Shown here: piece after piece, positions 27,540 to 35,697 of the stretch | Numbering within the stretch: position 1 is the first letter of the stretch | Layout of the letters: each line of letters starts with the position of its first letter | Assembly (NCBI GenBank): GCA_017553505.1 | Contig: JAFZLD010000025.1 | Span: forward strand, 124,001-188,000 | Direction: 5' to 3' | Origin: Lachnospiraceae bacterium | GTDB lineage: Bacteria; Bacillota; Clostridia; Lachnospirales; Lachnospiraceae | DNA length: 64,000 nucleotides | The notes under the pieces: generated by a model | Database searches by the model: none | What the model was told of the DNA's origin: nothing | What the model saw: the letters and a program-made list of their open reading frames with translations, nothing else | Position numbers and translations under genes: made by a program

Positions 27540-29624
27540 ATGGACAACAAACTTTATAAGCTTATGAACTGGCCTGAGATTGAGAGTATTGTTTATTCGG
27601 AGTGCGATCATCCTCAGGAGATTCTTGGCATGCATCCTGTACAAGGGGGATTCCTTATTCAGGCATTCTTTCCCAATCACAGTTCTGTTTCGGTTTATAA
27701 CAAGACAGCCGACAGATATTATGATATGGAGCTTGTGGATGAGGAAGGCTTCTTTGCGCTGTTTGTGCCGGCCAAGGCTCCCTTTTCATACGAATATATA
27801 GTTAAGAACGGAAGCGGCGATGAAATAAGACTTCCGGAAGTATATTCTTATATTCCCAAATTCTGGCTTAATCTTAAGGACAAGCTTTTAAGCGGAGTTT
27901 TCTACGATTCTTACAAGTATCTCGGTGCGCACTTCTGTGAGAGAAAAGAGGTTCTTGGTACAGAGTTCATCACTTATGCTCCGGGAGCCGAACGTGTAAG
28001 CGTTATCGGTGATTTCAACGGGTGGGACGGACGTATTCATCAGATGTGTAAGATTGATGAGTGTGGTATTTTCGGACTTTTCATTCCCGGTGTTTCTATC
28101 GGAAGCTTATACAAGTACGAAATCAAATTGACGAGCGGACTTACCTATGCCAAGAGAGACCCTTATGCATTCTCGCTTGAAAAAGGTGTTGGTGACGCTT
28201 GCAGAGTAATTGACGATCCCGATTGGGAGCATGTTAAGTATAAGAGAGCGCATATCAGCGATGCTTTTACTGTTTTAAACCTTTCTTTGCGCGATATATT
28301 TACACACTATGCCAAAGAAAACGTTGCTGATTTTGTTATAAATACGGTCAAAGAATACGACTATGACGCAGTGCTCTTTGAAGATTTTTCTTTTTGCGAC
28401 AACAGAGTCGTGACCGAGTGGGGCAAGCTTTCTTTCTTCAGCGTATGTCCCGAGGTATGCAGGCTTAAGGATTTGATCGATATAATCGATAAGATTCATG
28501 CTGCAGGCATTAAGGTTCTTTCGACTATCGATATTTCTTCGTTCCTGCCTGATAACGGCGGACTTCGAGGATATGACGGAAGCAGGATGTTTGAAGTCGA
28601 TAATACAGAGGTGTTTGGGGCGCTTTCTTTTAACTTCGAGAGTGCATATGTGCGTAATTACCTGATAAGTGTATGCGATTACTTCATTAGGGTTCTGAGC
28701 CTTGATGGTATTGCTGTAGGTGGCCTTGACCGTATATTGTATCTTGATTACGGCAAGGGTGACGGAGAGTGGAGAGCCAATATTTACGGCGGCAATGAGA
28801 GCATCGGCGGTCATGAATTGATTAAGCATCTCAATTCTTTCCTTCATAAGAATTATTCCAATATCTGTACTGTTGCAAAAGACTCCATGGTGTCCAATAA
28901 CCTGACACTTTCTCTTGATGAAGACGGTATGGGTTTTGATTTTAAGCTTCATACGCAGTTTGACAAGGATCTGTTCAATTATTTGAAGAACGATTATAAG
29001 GATCGTCCTGCTCATCACAGTGAGCTTACTTACAGTCCTGTTTATATTTATTGCGAGAAGTTTATTCTTTCGTTCCTGTACAGTGATTACGGTAAGGATA
29101 AGGGCAGATTTTTCGCGTGCCTTCCCGGTGATGATGAGCAGAAGACTGCCAATTTGAGACTGGCGGTAAGTTATTTGTTCGCTCATCCCGGAAGAAAATG
29201 TTTGTCATTCTGCAATTTTGACAGCCTTAAGACCAAGACTTTGGTCAAAGAACTGATAGAGCTTTATAAGACTCATTCTGCGCTTAATACACTTGATGAT
29301 GAAGAAGCCGGCTTTAAGTGGGTCAATGCAATCGATTCGGAACACAGTGTTGTAAGCTTTGAGAGAAGCTCGGGCGATGAGACTTTACTTGTGGTATGTA
29401 ACTTCTCGGATAAGACATTAAGCTATAAACTCGGTGTGGATGAAGGCTCATACAAAGAAATATTTGCGTCTGAACAAATTAAGTACGGCGGACTCTATAA
29501 AATGAGCGGAAGAGCCAAGGAAGCGAAAGCTGCAAAGCGTGACGGTAAGATGCATGAACTTACATTAAAGCTTTGTCCTTTATGCCTTCACATTTATGCA
29601 AAATCCACTTGCCAAAACGATTAG
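27540..29624 (+). CDS. GlgB-like GH13 protein lacking catalytic residues (predicted pseudoenzyme)
   Basis: 694 residues laid out exactly like glycogen branching enzyme: an N1 domain (DHPQEILGMHP), a CBM48 (RVSVIGDFNGWDGR then GSLYKYEIK), a GH13 barrel and a C-terminal beta domain. Family blocks outside the active site persist, for example RILYLDYGKGDGEW, DEDGMGFDFK and PGDDEQKTANLRLA. Catalytic positions are all changed. Region I has Thr329 and Ser334 for Asp and His. Region II is DGIAVG (389-394), with Ala392 for Arg and Gly394 for the nucleophile Asp. Region III is VAKDS, with Lys447 for the acid/base Glu. Region IV has Phe512-Leu513 for His-Asp. The frame is intact and AAAGGGGAA precedes the ATG. 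It starts 17 bases after the DUF1015 gene. Glycan binding or enzyme regulation is inferred only. Confidence 0.86.
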   Translation: MDNKLYKLMNWPEIESIVYSECDHPQEILGMHPVQGGFLIQAFFPNHSSVSVYNKTADRYYDMELVDEEGFFALFVPAKAPFSYEYIVKNGSGDEIRLPEVYSYIPKFWLNLKDKLLSGVFYDSYKYLGAHFCERKEVLGTEFITYAPGAERVSVIGDFNGWDGRIHQMCKIDECGIFGLFIPGVSIGSLYKYEIKLTSGLTYAKRDPYAFSLEKGVGDACRVIDDPDWEHVKYKRAHISDAFTVLNLSLRDIFTHYAKENVADFVINTVKEYDYDAVLFEDFSFCDNRVVTEWGKLSFFSVCPEVCRLKDLIDIIDKIHAAGIKVLSTIDISSFLPDNGGLRGYDGSRMFEVDNTEVFGALSFNFESAYVRNYLISVCDYFIRVLSLDGIAVGGLDRILYLDYGKGDGEWRANIYGGNESIGGHELIKHLNSFLHKNYSNICTVAKDSMVSNNLTLSLDEDGMGFDFKLHTQFDKDLFNYLKNDYKDRPAHHSELTYSPVYIYCEKFILSFLYSDYGKDKGRFFACLPGDDEQKTANLRLAVSYLFAHPGRKCLSFCNFDSLKTKTLVKELIELYKTHSALNTLDDEEAGFKWVNAIDSEHSVVSFERSSGDETLLVVCNFSDKTLSYKLGVDEGSYKEIFASEQIKYGGLYKMSGRAKEAKAAKRDGKMHELTLKLCPLCLHIYAKSTCQND

Positions 29625-29661
29625 CACATCTTATAATATCCATTGTGTCGTTAAGACGCAG

Positions 29662-29734
<73 letters not shown>

Positions 29735-29744
29735 TTGAGCGATT

Positions 29745-29781
29745 AAAGGAATCTCTTTGTGAGGTTCCTTTTTCTTTTTAT
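29745..29781 (+). terminator. Intrinsic terminator after tRNA-Thr
   Basis: AAAGGAA (29745-29751) pairs with TTCCTTT (29765-29771), with an inner CTC/GAG extension, and is followed by TTCTTTTTA. Confidence 0.65.
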
Positions 29782-29835
29782 TTTAAGGGTTTGAAAGCAT
29801 TTTGCTTTAACGCTTCACAAGGACGAATTGCTAAA

Positions 29836-29860
29836 ATATGTACGCGCTCGACGTACATAT
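29836..29860. repeat. 9-bp perfect inverted repeat upstream of argH
   Basis: ATATGTACG (29836-29844) and CGTACATAT (29852-29860) are perfect inverted copies with a 7-base spacer, about 70 bases upstream of the argH promoter. It lacks a T-run, so it is not a terminator. It could be an operator, but no regulator can be named. The rest of this gap holds only the tRNA, its terminator and the argH promoter. Confidence 0.45.
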
Positions 29861-29927
29861 GTATATTGTGTAGAGATTTTCGCTCTTTTTGCATATTATT
29901 TTGGCACTTTTTGAAGGTGTCTTTGTG

Positions 29928-29956
29928 TTGAATCAAAGGTACCTCTATGCTAAAAT
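29928..29956 (+). promoter_or_regulatory. Promoter of argH
   Basis: TTGAAT (29928-29933), a 17-base spacer and TAAAAT (29951-29956), preceded by TGC, form an extended -10 promoter about 45 bases upstream of the argH start. Confidence 0.6.
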
Positions 29957-29999
29957 TGGATTTAACAATTACAGAGATGCAAAGGAGCATTTAACGATC

Positions 30000-31400
30000 A
30001 TGGCACAGCTTTGGGGCGGACGATTTACTAAGGAAACAGACAAGAAAGTATACGACTTCAATGCCTCCATTAACTTTGACAAAAGGCTTATGGAAAGAGA
30101 TTGCGAAGGATCTGTGGCACACGCCGCCATGCTTGCCAAATGCGGAATAATTACCAAGGAAGAATCCACCAAGATTATCGACGGCCTTGTAGCCGTTAAG
30201 AACGATGTTTTGGAAGGAAAGCTTGAGATTACCGATGCTTATGAGGACATTCACAGCTTCATGGAAGCTAAGCTTATTGAGCGAATCGGTGATACAGGTA
30301 AGAAACTTCACACGGGAAGAAGCCGCAACGATCAGGTTGCCCTTGACATGAAGCTCTACACCAGACTTGAGGTCTTATATGTGGATGCTGCGGTTAAGAA
30401 ACTGCTTGGCACCATTCTTGATATCATGACTGAGAATACCGACACATATATGCCGGGATTTACTCATCTTCAGAAGGCTCAGCCTGTAACGCTTGCTCAT
30501 CATCTCGGAGCTTATTTTGAGATGTTTAAGCGCGACAGAGACAGACTCAAAGACATTTTCCATCGTATGAATTATTGCCCCTTGGGAGCAGGTGCTCTTG
30601 CAGGTACCACGTATCCTTTGGATCGTGATATGACGGCTTCTTTGATGGGCTTTTACGGACCTACCCTTAACAGTATGGATTCCGTATCCGACAGAGATTA
30701 TCTTATTGAGTTTCTGGCTGCACTTAGCATTATTTCGATGCATTTGAGCCGTTTCTGTGAAGAGATAATAGTTTGGAATACTAACGAATACAGGTTTATT
30801 GAACTTGATGATGCTTTTTCCACAGGCTCATCCATCATGCCTCAGAAGAAGAACCCGGATATAGCGGAGCTTGTACGCGGAAAGACCGGAAGAGTATACG
30901 GCGCGTTGATGTCGCTTCTTACTACCATGAAGGGCCTTCCCCTTGCATACAATAAAGACATGCAGGAAGACAAGGAAGTAAGCTTTGACGCTATCGATAC
31001 GGTAAAGACTTGCCTCGACCTTTTCGAGGGCATGCTTGCCACTACCAAGTTTAATAAAGACAACATGGCCAAGAGCGCTGTTAACGGATTTACGAACGCT
31101 ACCGATGCCGCAGATTATCTCGTTAAGAAGGGGATGCCTTTCAGAGATGCTCATAAGGTTATCGGTGAGCTGGTACTTTACTGCATAGATGAAGGTATCA
31201 GTATCGATGATTGTTCTTTGACCAAATTAAAAGAATTCTCGGAGCTTTTCGATGCAGATGTTTATGACGAGATATCTCTTAAGACATGTGTATCGAAACG
31301 CTTGACTATAGGCGCTCCCGGAATGGAAGCGATGAAGAAAATTATAGCTGTAAGCCGTGATTATCTGGAACACGACTGGCAGGATTCGGAATTTGAATAA
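30000..31400 (+). CDS. argH: Argininosuccinate lyase
   Basis: Last enzyme of arginine synthesis, cleaving argininosuccinate to arginine and fumarate. The start at MAQLWGGRFTKETDK is chosen because it is the conserved family N-terminus, it gives 466 residues as expected, and AAAGGAG lies upstream, although spaced by 12 bases. The fumarase-family signature GSSIMPQKKNPD is exact. Other active-site blocks are HTGRSRNDQVALDMK and TPGFTHLQ-like MPGFTHLQKAQPV. No other arg genes are nearby; asd follows after 37 bases. Confidence 0.96.
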   Translation: MAQLWGGRFTKETDKKVYDFNASINFDKRLMERDCEGSVAHAAMLAKCGIITKEESTKIIDGLVAVKNDVLEGKLEITDAYEDIHSFMEAKLIERIGDTGKKLHTGRSRNDQVALDMKLYTRLEVLYVDAAVKKLLGTILDIMTENTDTYMPGFTHLQKAQPVTLAHHLGAYFEMFKRDRDRLKDIFHRMNYCPLGAGALAGTTYPLDRDMTASLMGFYGPTLNSMDSVSDRDYLIEFLAALSIISMHLSRFCEEIIVWNTNEYRFIELDDAFSTGSSIMPQKKNPDIAELVRGKTGRVYGALMSLLTTMKGLPLAYNKDMQEDKEVSFDAIDTVKTCLDLFEGMLATTKFNKDNMAKSAVNGFTNATDAADYLVKKGMPFRDAHKVIGELVLYCIDEGISIDDCSLTKLKEFSELFDADVYDEISLKTCVSKRLTIGAPGMEAMKKIIAVSRDYLEHDWQDSEFE

Positions 31401-31437
31401 TTAAGCATTATCAATATAGCAGGAGGATAATTTATTC

Positions 31438-32523
31438 ATGAGTGAAAAGTTGAAAGTAGGTATTTTAGGCGGAACGGGTATGGTAGGTCAGAGATTCATT
31501 TCTCTTCTTGAGAATCACCCCTGGTTCGAAGTTACCACAATCGCAGCAAGTCCCAGATCCGCAGGCAAGACTTACGAAGAAGCCGTAGGCGACAGATGGA
31601 AAATGGATACTCCTATGCCTGAGGCTGTTAAGAAGATTGTGGTTAAGGATGTTACCGAGGTCGAGAAGGTTGCTTCCGAAGTTGATTTCTGCTTCAGCGC
31701 CGTAGACATGACCAAGGAAGAAATCAAAGCAATCGAAGAAGAGTACGCAAAGACCGAAACTCCCGTAGTTTCCAATAACTCCGCACACAGATGGACCAAG
31801 GATGTTCCTATGGTCGTTCCGGAGATTAACGCAGACCATACAGGTCTTATCGAGGCTCAGAAGAAGAGACTCGGCACCAAGAGAGGATTTATCGCGGTTA
31901 AGCCTAACTGTTCCATTCAGAGCTATACACCTTGCCTTTGGGCTTGGAGCGAATTTGAGCCTTACGAGGTAATCGCATCCACATATCAGGCAATTTCCGG
32001 TGCAGGCAAGACCTTCAAGGACTGGCCTGAGATGGTAGAGAACATCATTCCCTACATCGGCGGCGAAGAGGAAAAGAGCGAGAAGGAGCCTTTGAGAGTT
32101 TTAGGTACTCTTAAGGACGGCGAGATCGAACTTAAGAAAGACCTCGTAATTACTTCTCAGTGTATCCGCGTTCCCGTATTAAACGGACACACAGCTTCCG
32201 TATTCGTTAAGTTCCGTAAGAAACCTACCAAGGAACAGCTTATCGAGAAGTTAAGAACCGCTAAGGGCGCTCCTCAGGAGTTAAACCTTCCCAGCGCTCC
32301 CAAGAATTTTATTCAGTATCTTGAAGAAGACAATAGACCTCAGGTTAAACTTGATGTAGACTATGAGAAGGGAATGGGCGTTTCAATCGGACGTCTTCGC
32401 GAAGACAGCGTTTACGACTTTAAGTTCGTAGGCCTTTCACACAACACTGTTCGCGGTGCTGCCGGCGGAGCTGTTTTATGCGCAGAGCTCTTGAAGGCTC
32501 AGGGTTACATCACCAAGAAATAA
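31438..32523 (+). CDS. asd: Aspartate-semialdehyde dehydrogenase
   Basis: NADPH-dependent enzyme of the aspartate pathway, leading to lysine, threonine, methionine and diaminopimelate. The 361 residues belong to the archaeal/fungal-type branch: N-terminus KVGILGGTGMVGQRFISLL, catalytic Cys158 in AVKPNCSIQSY, and the GAGKTF and GHTASVFVKF blocks. AGGAGGATAA precedes the ATG. This branch is common in Clostridia. Confidence 0.95.
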   Translation: MSEKLKVGILGGTGMVGQRFISLLENHPWFEVTTIAASPRSAGKTYEEAVGDRWKMDTPMPEAVKKIVVKDVTEVEKVASEVDFCFSAVDMTKEEIKAIEEEYAKTETPVVSNNSAHRWTKDVPMVVPEINADHTGLIEAQKKRLGTKRGFIAVKPNCSIQSYTPCLWAWSEFEPYEVIASTYQAISGAGKTFKDWPEMVENIIPYIGGEEEKSEKEPLRVLGTLKDGEIELKKDLVITSQCIRVPVLNGHTASVFVKFRKKPTKEQLIEKLRTAKGAPQELNLPSAPKNFIQYLEEDNRPQVKLDVDYEKGMGVSIGRLREDSVYDFKFVGLSHNTVRGAAGGAVLCAELLKAQGYITKK

Positions 32524-32568
32524 ACATTGCTTTATGGGGACGAAGCGAGAATAGAGGGTTATATTTGT

Positions 32569-34293
32569 ATGGATGATTTACGTTATCAGGTTGACCTCTT
32601 AACGGCATTAAATCAGAAACTCCAAGCAGACGAGAGAATGTATCGGTTGTTCTTTGATACTTCGCAAAGAGCTTTTTTGTATGTGAATTACGAAACGGGT
32701 TCTGCGCGAACTCTCGGAAACTGGAACACTTTTTTTGACATAACGATTAGCGAGGCGGCAAGGCTTCCTGAACTCGAAGAATATTTTTCTGAAGAGTCCA
32801 AGGAAAACGTTAGGCGCCTTCTTTTCGTTGAGAAAGAAGGAAAGTCAAGACAGGCACTCGATTGTAAATTAAAAGATGAGAAGACCTGGGTATGTGTCGA
32901 TGTTTCTGTATTTAAGAATGCTTCGGGAGAAGTTACCGAGAAAATAGTAGCTGTTTCCGATGTTACAAAACAGCGTAATCGCCAGGATGAACTGGCATAT
33001 ATGGCATATTATGATTCCACCACAGGTCTTTATAACAGAAATTACTTTATTTCCAAGCTTAAAGACTACGTAGATAAGGCCAAAGAACAAAACGTTGTGG
33101 TAAGCGTTATGCTTCTTGATATCGATGATTTTCACAATATCAGCGATGTGCGAGGAATCGTAACAGGAGATGAAATCATACAGAATCTGGGAATCTTTAT
33201 CCATGGATTATCGGAAGATAATGTAATTGCTTCCAGATTCGATTCTGATATTTTCTGCATAGGAATTTACGACCCTTGCGGTCACAGAAGCGTAGATACG
33301 ATTTATCGTTCCATCAAAGAGTATCTTGCAAAGCCCATGAAACTCACAGATATGACAGACGCGTCAATAAGCGTGTCCGTAGGCGTGGCTGAGTACCCCG
33401 AGAGCTCCGATGATGCGCTTTCTTTAATCAATTGTGCCGAGATAGTTATGTACAAGGCTAAGAGACAGGGCAAGAACAATATCAAGTTCTTTGACACGGC
33501 AATACTTAACAATTTCCTTAATGAAGTTGCGATAGAGAACAAGTTAAAAGATGCAGTGTTGTCTGCTAACTTCGCCATGAATTATCAGCCGCAGTTTAGT
33601 GCTCGCAACAAGCGCCTTCGCGGGGTTGAGGCATTGATTAGGTGGAAAGATTCGGACGGAAATATGATAAGCCCGTCAGTTTTCATTCCTTTGGCAGAGA
33701 AGAACGGAACCATCATTCCAATCGGTGATTTTGTTCTTAACGAAAGCGTAAGACAGTTCATGGAATGGAAAAAGAAATTTGATTTGAATGTGATTTTATC
33801 GATCAACATTTCGTCCATACAGTACGCTAAGCCTGATTTTGTGCCTAAGGTCATGGCGGTTCTTAACAAATACGATATGAATCCCGAGCTTTTGGAACTT
33901 GAAGTTACAGAATCGGTTTTGATAGACGATTTTAAGACTATAACCGACAAAATGCTTGAATTAAGGGATTACGGGATAAAGGTTTCTTTGGACGATTTCG
34001 GAACCGGTTTTTCTTCTTTGGCTTACTTAAGAGGCTTGCCTATTAACACACTTAAGATTGATAAGTCTTTTATTGATAACATTCTTAAGGACGATGCTTC
34101 TAAGGTTATTGTTGAATCCGTTATCGCAATGTCTGAAAAGTTAGGTTTTGAAACCGTAGCAGAGGGCGTTGAGACCAAGGAACAGTTTGATTATCTTACC
34201 GAGCACACGAATTGCGATCTTATACAAGGTTTCTATCTCGGTAAGCCTACTGATGACAAGGGCATCGAGGAACTGATGCTTAGGATAATTTAG
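32569..34293 (+). CDS. EAL-domain c-di-GMP phosphodiesterase with degenerate GGDEF domain
   Basis: 574-residue signalling protein with no membrane segments. Residues 1 to about 125 form a PAS-like sensor region, then comes a GGDEF domain. The catalytic motif GGDEF is replaced by a sequence reading RFDSDIF, so cyclase activity is unlikely. The C-terminal EAL domain keeps its active-site motifs: GVEALIRW, ELEVTES, SLDDFGTGFSSLAYL, LKIDKSFI, AEGVETKEQ and QGFYLGKP. It probably hydrolyses c-di-GMP, with the GGDEF domain as a possible GTP sensor. The start at MDDLRYQ is preferred because GAGGG lies nine bases upstream; an in-frame TTG 14 codons earlier lacks a site. Confidence 0.9.
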   Translation: MDDLRYQVDLLTALNQKLQADERMYRLFFDTSQRAFLYVNYETGSARTLGNWNTFFDITISEAARLPELEEYFSEESKENVRRLLFVEKEGKSRQALDCKLKDEKTWVCVDVSVFKNASGEVTEKIVAVSDVTKQRNRQDELAYMAYYDSTTGLYNRNYFISKLKDYVDKAKEQNVVVSVMLLDIDDFHNISDVRGIVTGDEIIQNLGIFIHGLSEDNVIASRFDSDIFCIGIYDPCGHRSVDTIYRSIKEYLAKPMKLTDMTDASISVSVGVAEYPESSDDALSLINCAEIVMYKAKRQGKNNIKFFDTAILNNFLNEVAIENKLKDAVLSANFAMNYQPQFSARNKRLRGVEALIRWKDSDGNMISPSVFIPLAEKNGTIIPIGDFVLNESVRQFMEWKKKFDLNVILSINISSIQYAKPDFVPKVMAVLNKYDMNPELLELEVTESVLIDDFKTITDKMLELRDYGIKVSLDDFGTGFSSLAYLRGLPINTLKIDKSFIDNILKDDASKVIVESVIAMSEKLGFETVAEGVETKEQFDYLTEHTNCDLIQGFYLGKPTDDKGIEELMLRII

Positions 34294-34311
34294 ATTTGGA
34301 TTGTGTAAAAG

Positions 34312-35676
34312 ATGATTATTGGCAGAAATTCTGAATTAAATCAATTGGGGAATTATTATGACAGAGACAAGAGTCAGATTCTTGTCTTATACGGGCAGAA
34401 ATACATAGGTAAGACTGCGCTTATCAGGGAATTCATGTCCGATAAGCCGGGCTTTTACTATGCCTGCGAGCCTGCAAGCGAGAGAGAGCAGAAATACAGA
34501 CTCGGCTTAAGACTTGCGGAACTGGGCATTAAGACTTTAAAGTACCCGGAACTGTCGGAGGTTTTTGCGTGCCTCGGTAAGAAACATACGCAAAAGAAAG
34601 TCATTGTTTTTGATGAATTCCAGCACATTTTAAAGAGTAATCCCAATTTCTTCGAGGAGATTATTTCTTTTATTCATTCTAACTGGAACAATCAGGAATA
34701 TCTTGTAATTCTGTCTTCTTCATCGGTTGGATTTGTGGAGAATTCGCTTGTAAGCAGAATCGGTGATGCGGCGTTTGAACTGTCGGGATTTCTTAAGTTA
34801 AAAGAACTTTCTTTCTACGATTTAAGAGACTATTTTTCTTTGTATACCAATGAAGATTGTGCCGTATGTTACAGCATTCTCGGCGGTGTGCCGGGACTTT
34901 GGAAGATGTTTGATGAGCATTTGAGCATCAAGGACAATATTGTAAAGAACCTTCTGGCCGAGAACGGAGCTCTTCATAATGTTGCCGGGGCTCTTGTAAC
35001 TGAAGAGTTGCGCGAGACTTCTGTTTACAATACGATTTTAAGTGCTCTTGCAGTCGGTAAGAATAAGCTCAATGATTTATATGAGCATACTGAATTTTCA
35101 AGGGCTAAGATTAGTGTTTATATCAAGAATCTTATGGAACTTGAGCTGGTTGAGAAGTTGTTCAGCGTAGATACGGAAGGACGCGACAATTCTCAAAAGG
35201 GACTGTACGGAATATCCAATAATCTGGTGGATTTCTATTATTCTTTTATGTTTAACAGAGCATCTTATCTCGAGACAAGTTCGCCGGAAGAATTCTACAG
35301 ACTTTGCGTCGTGCCGGGACTTAAGGCATATGTCGACAAGCATTTTGATAAGATTTGTCTTGAATATTTAAGCAGACTTAACGATAAGAAGAAGCTTCCG
35401 ATTAACGTGGAGCGTTTCGGCAAATGGATCGGCAAGCAGGGAAACATCGATATCATGGGTAAGTCTGCGGACAAGAACTATATTATCTGTCTTTGCGCTT
35501 ATGACAAAGCTATGGTAACATATGATGACTATGAATTATTGCTGTATCTGGCCGAAAAGGCTAAGATTTCGGCCGACCATATTTACCTCTTTGCAGGTAA
35601 CAGATTTGACGAAAAGCTTTCTTTGGAAGCCAAGGTCAGAAAGAATTTAAGATTGTTGCTTCTTGACAATCTGTAA
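34312..35676 (+). CDS. Archaeal-type ATPase with C-terminal DUF234-like domain
   Basis: 454-residue STAND/AAA-like ATPase. Walker A is GQKYIGKT (residues 28-35), Walker B KVIVFDEFQ (Asp101, Glu102), and a winged-helix segment lies near residue 265 (EHTEFSRAKISVYIKNLMEL). The C-terminus corresponds to the DUF234 domain, a PD-(D/E)XK nuclease-like module. Its NIDIM strand keeps the aspartate, but the usual E-x-K strand reads ICLCAY, so nuclease activity is doubtful. The family is of unknown role and is often described as mobile. It lies between the EAL protein and topB, 18 bases after the former. Confidence 0.8.
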   Translation: MIIGRNSELNQLGNYYDRDKSQILVLYGQKYIGKTALIREFMSDKPGFYYACEPASEREQKYRLGLRLAELGIKTLKYPELSEVFACLGKKHTQKKVIVFDEFQHILKSNPNFFEEIISFIHSNWNNQEYLVILSSSSVGFVENSLVSRIGDAAFELSGFLKLKELSFYDLRDYFSLYTNEDCAVCYSILGGVPGLWKMFDEHLSIKDNIVKNLLAENGALHNVAGALVTEELRETSVYNTILSALAVGKNKLNDLYEHTEFSRAKISVYIKNLMELELVEKLFSVDTEGRDNSQKGLYGISNNLVDFYYSFMFNRASYLETSSPEEFYRLCVVPGLKAYVDKHFDKICLEYLSRLNDKKKLPINVERFGKWIGKQGNIDIMGKSADKNYIICLCAYDKAMVTYDDYELLLYLAEKAKISADHIYLFAGNRFDEKLSLEAKVRKNLRLLLLDNL

Positions 35677-35697
35677 GTTTGAAAGGGATTTTAGATT

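Noticed and set aside
28275-29186. Open frame of about 300 codons on the minus strand opposite the GlgB-like gene
   Set aside because: Antisense shadow of the GlgB-like gene, without gene signals or recognisable motifs. It does show that frame length alone is weak evidence here.
29889-29999. Longer argH reading frame beginning at 29889
   Set aside because: The extra 37 codons cover the promoter and lack a ribosome binding site; the conserved argH N-terminus starts at 30000.
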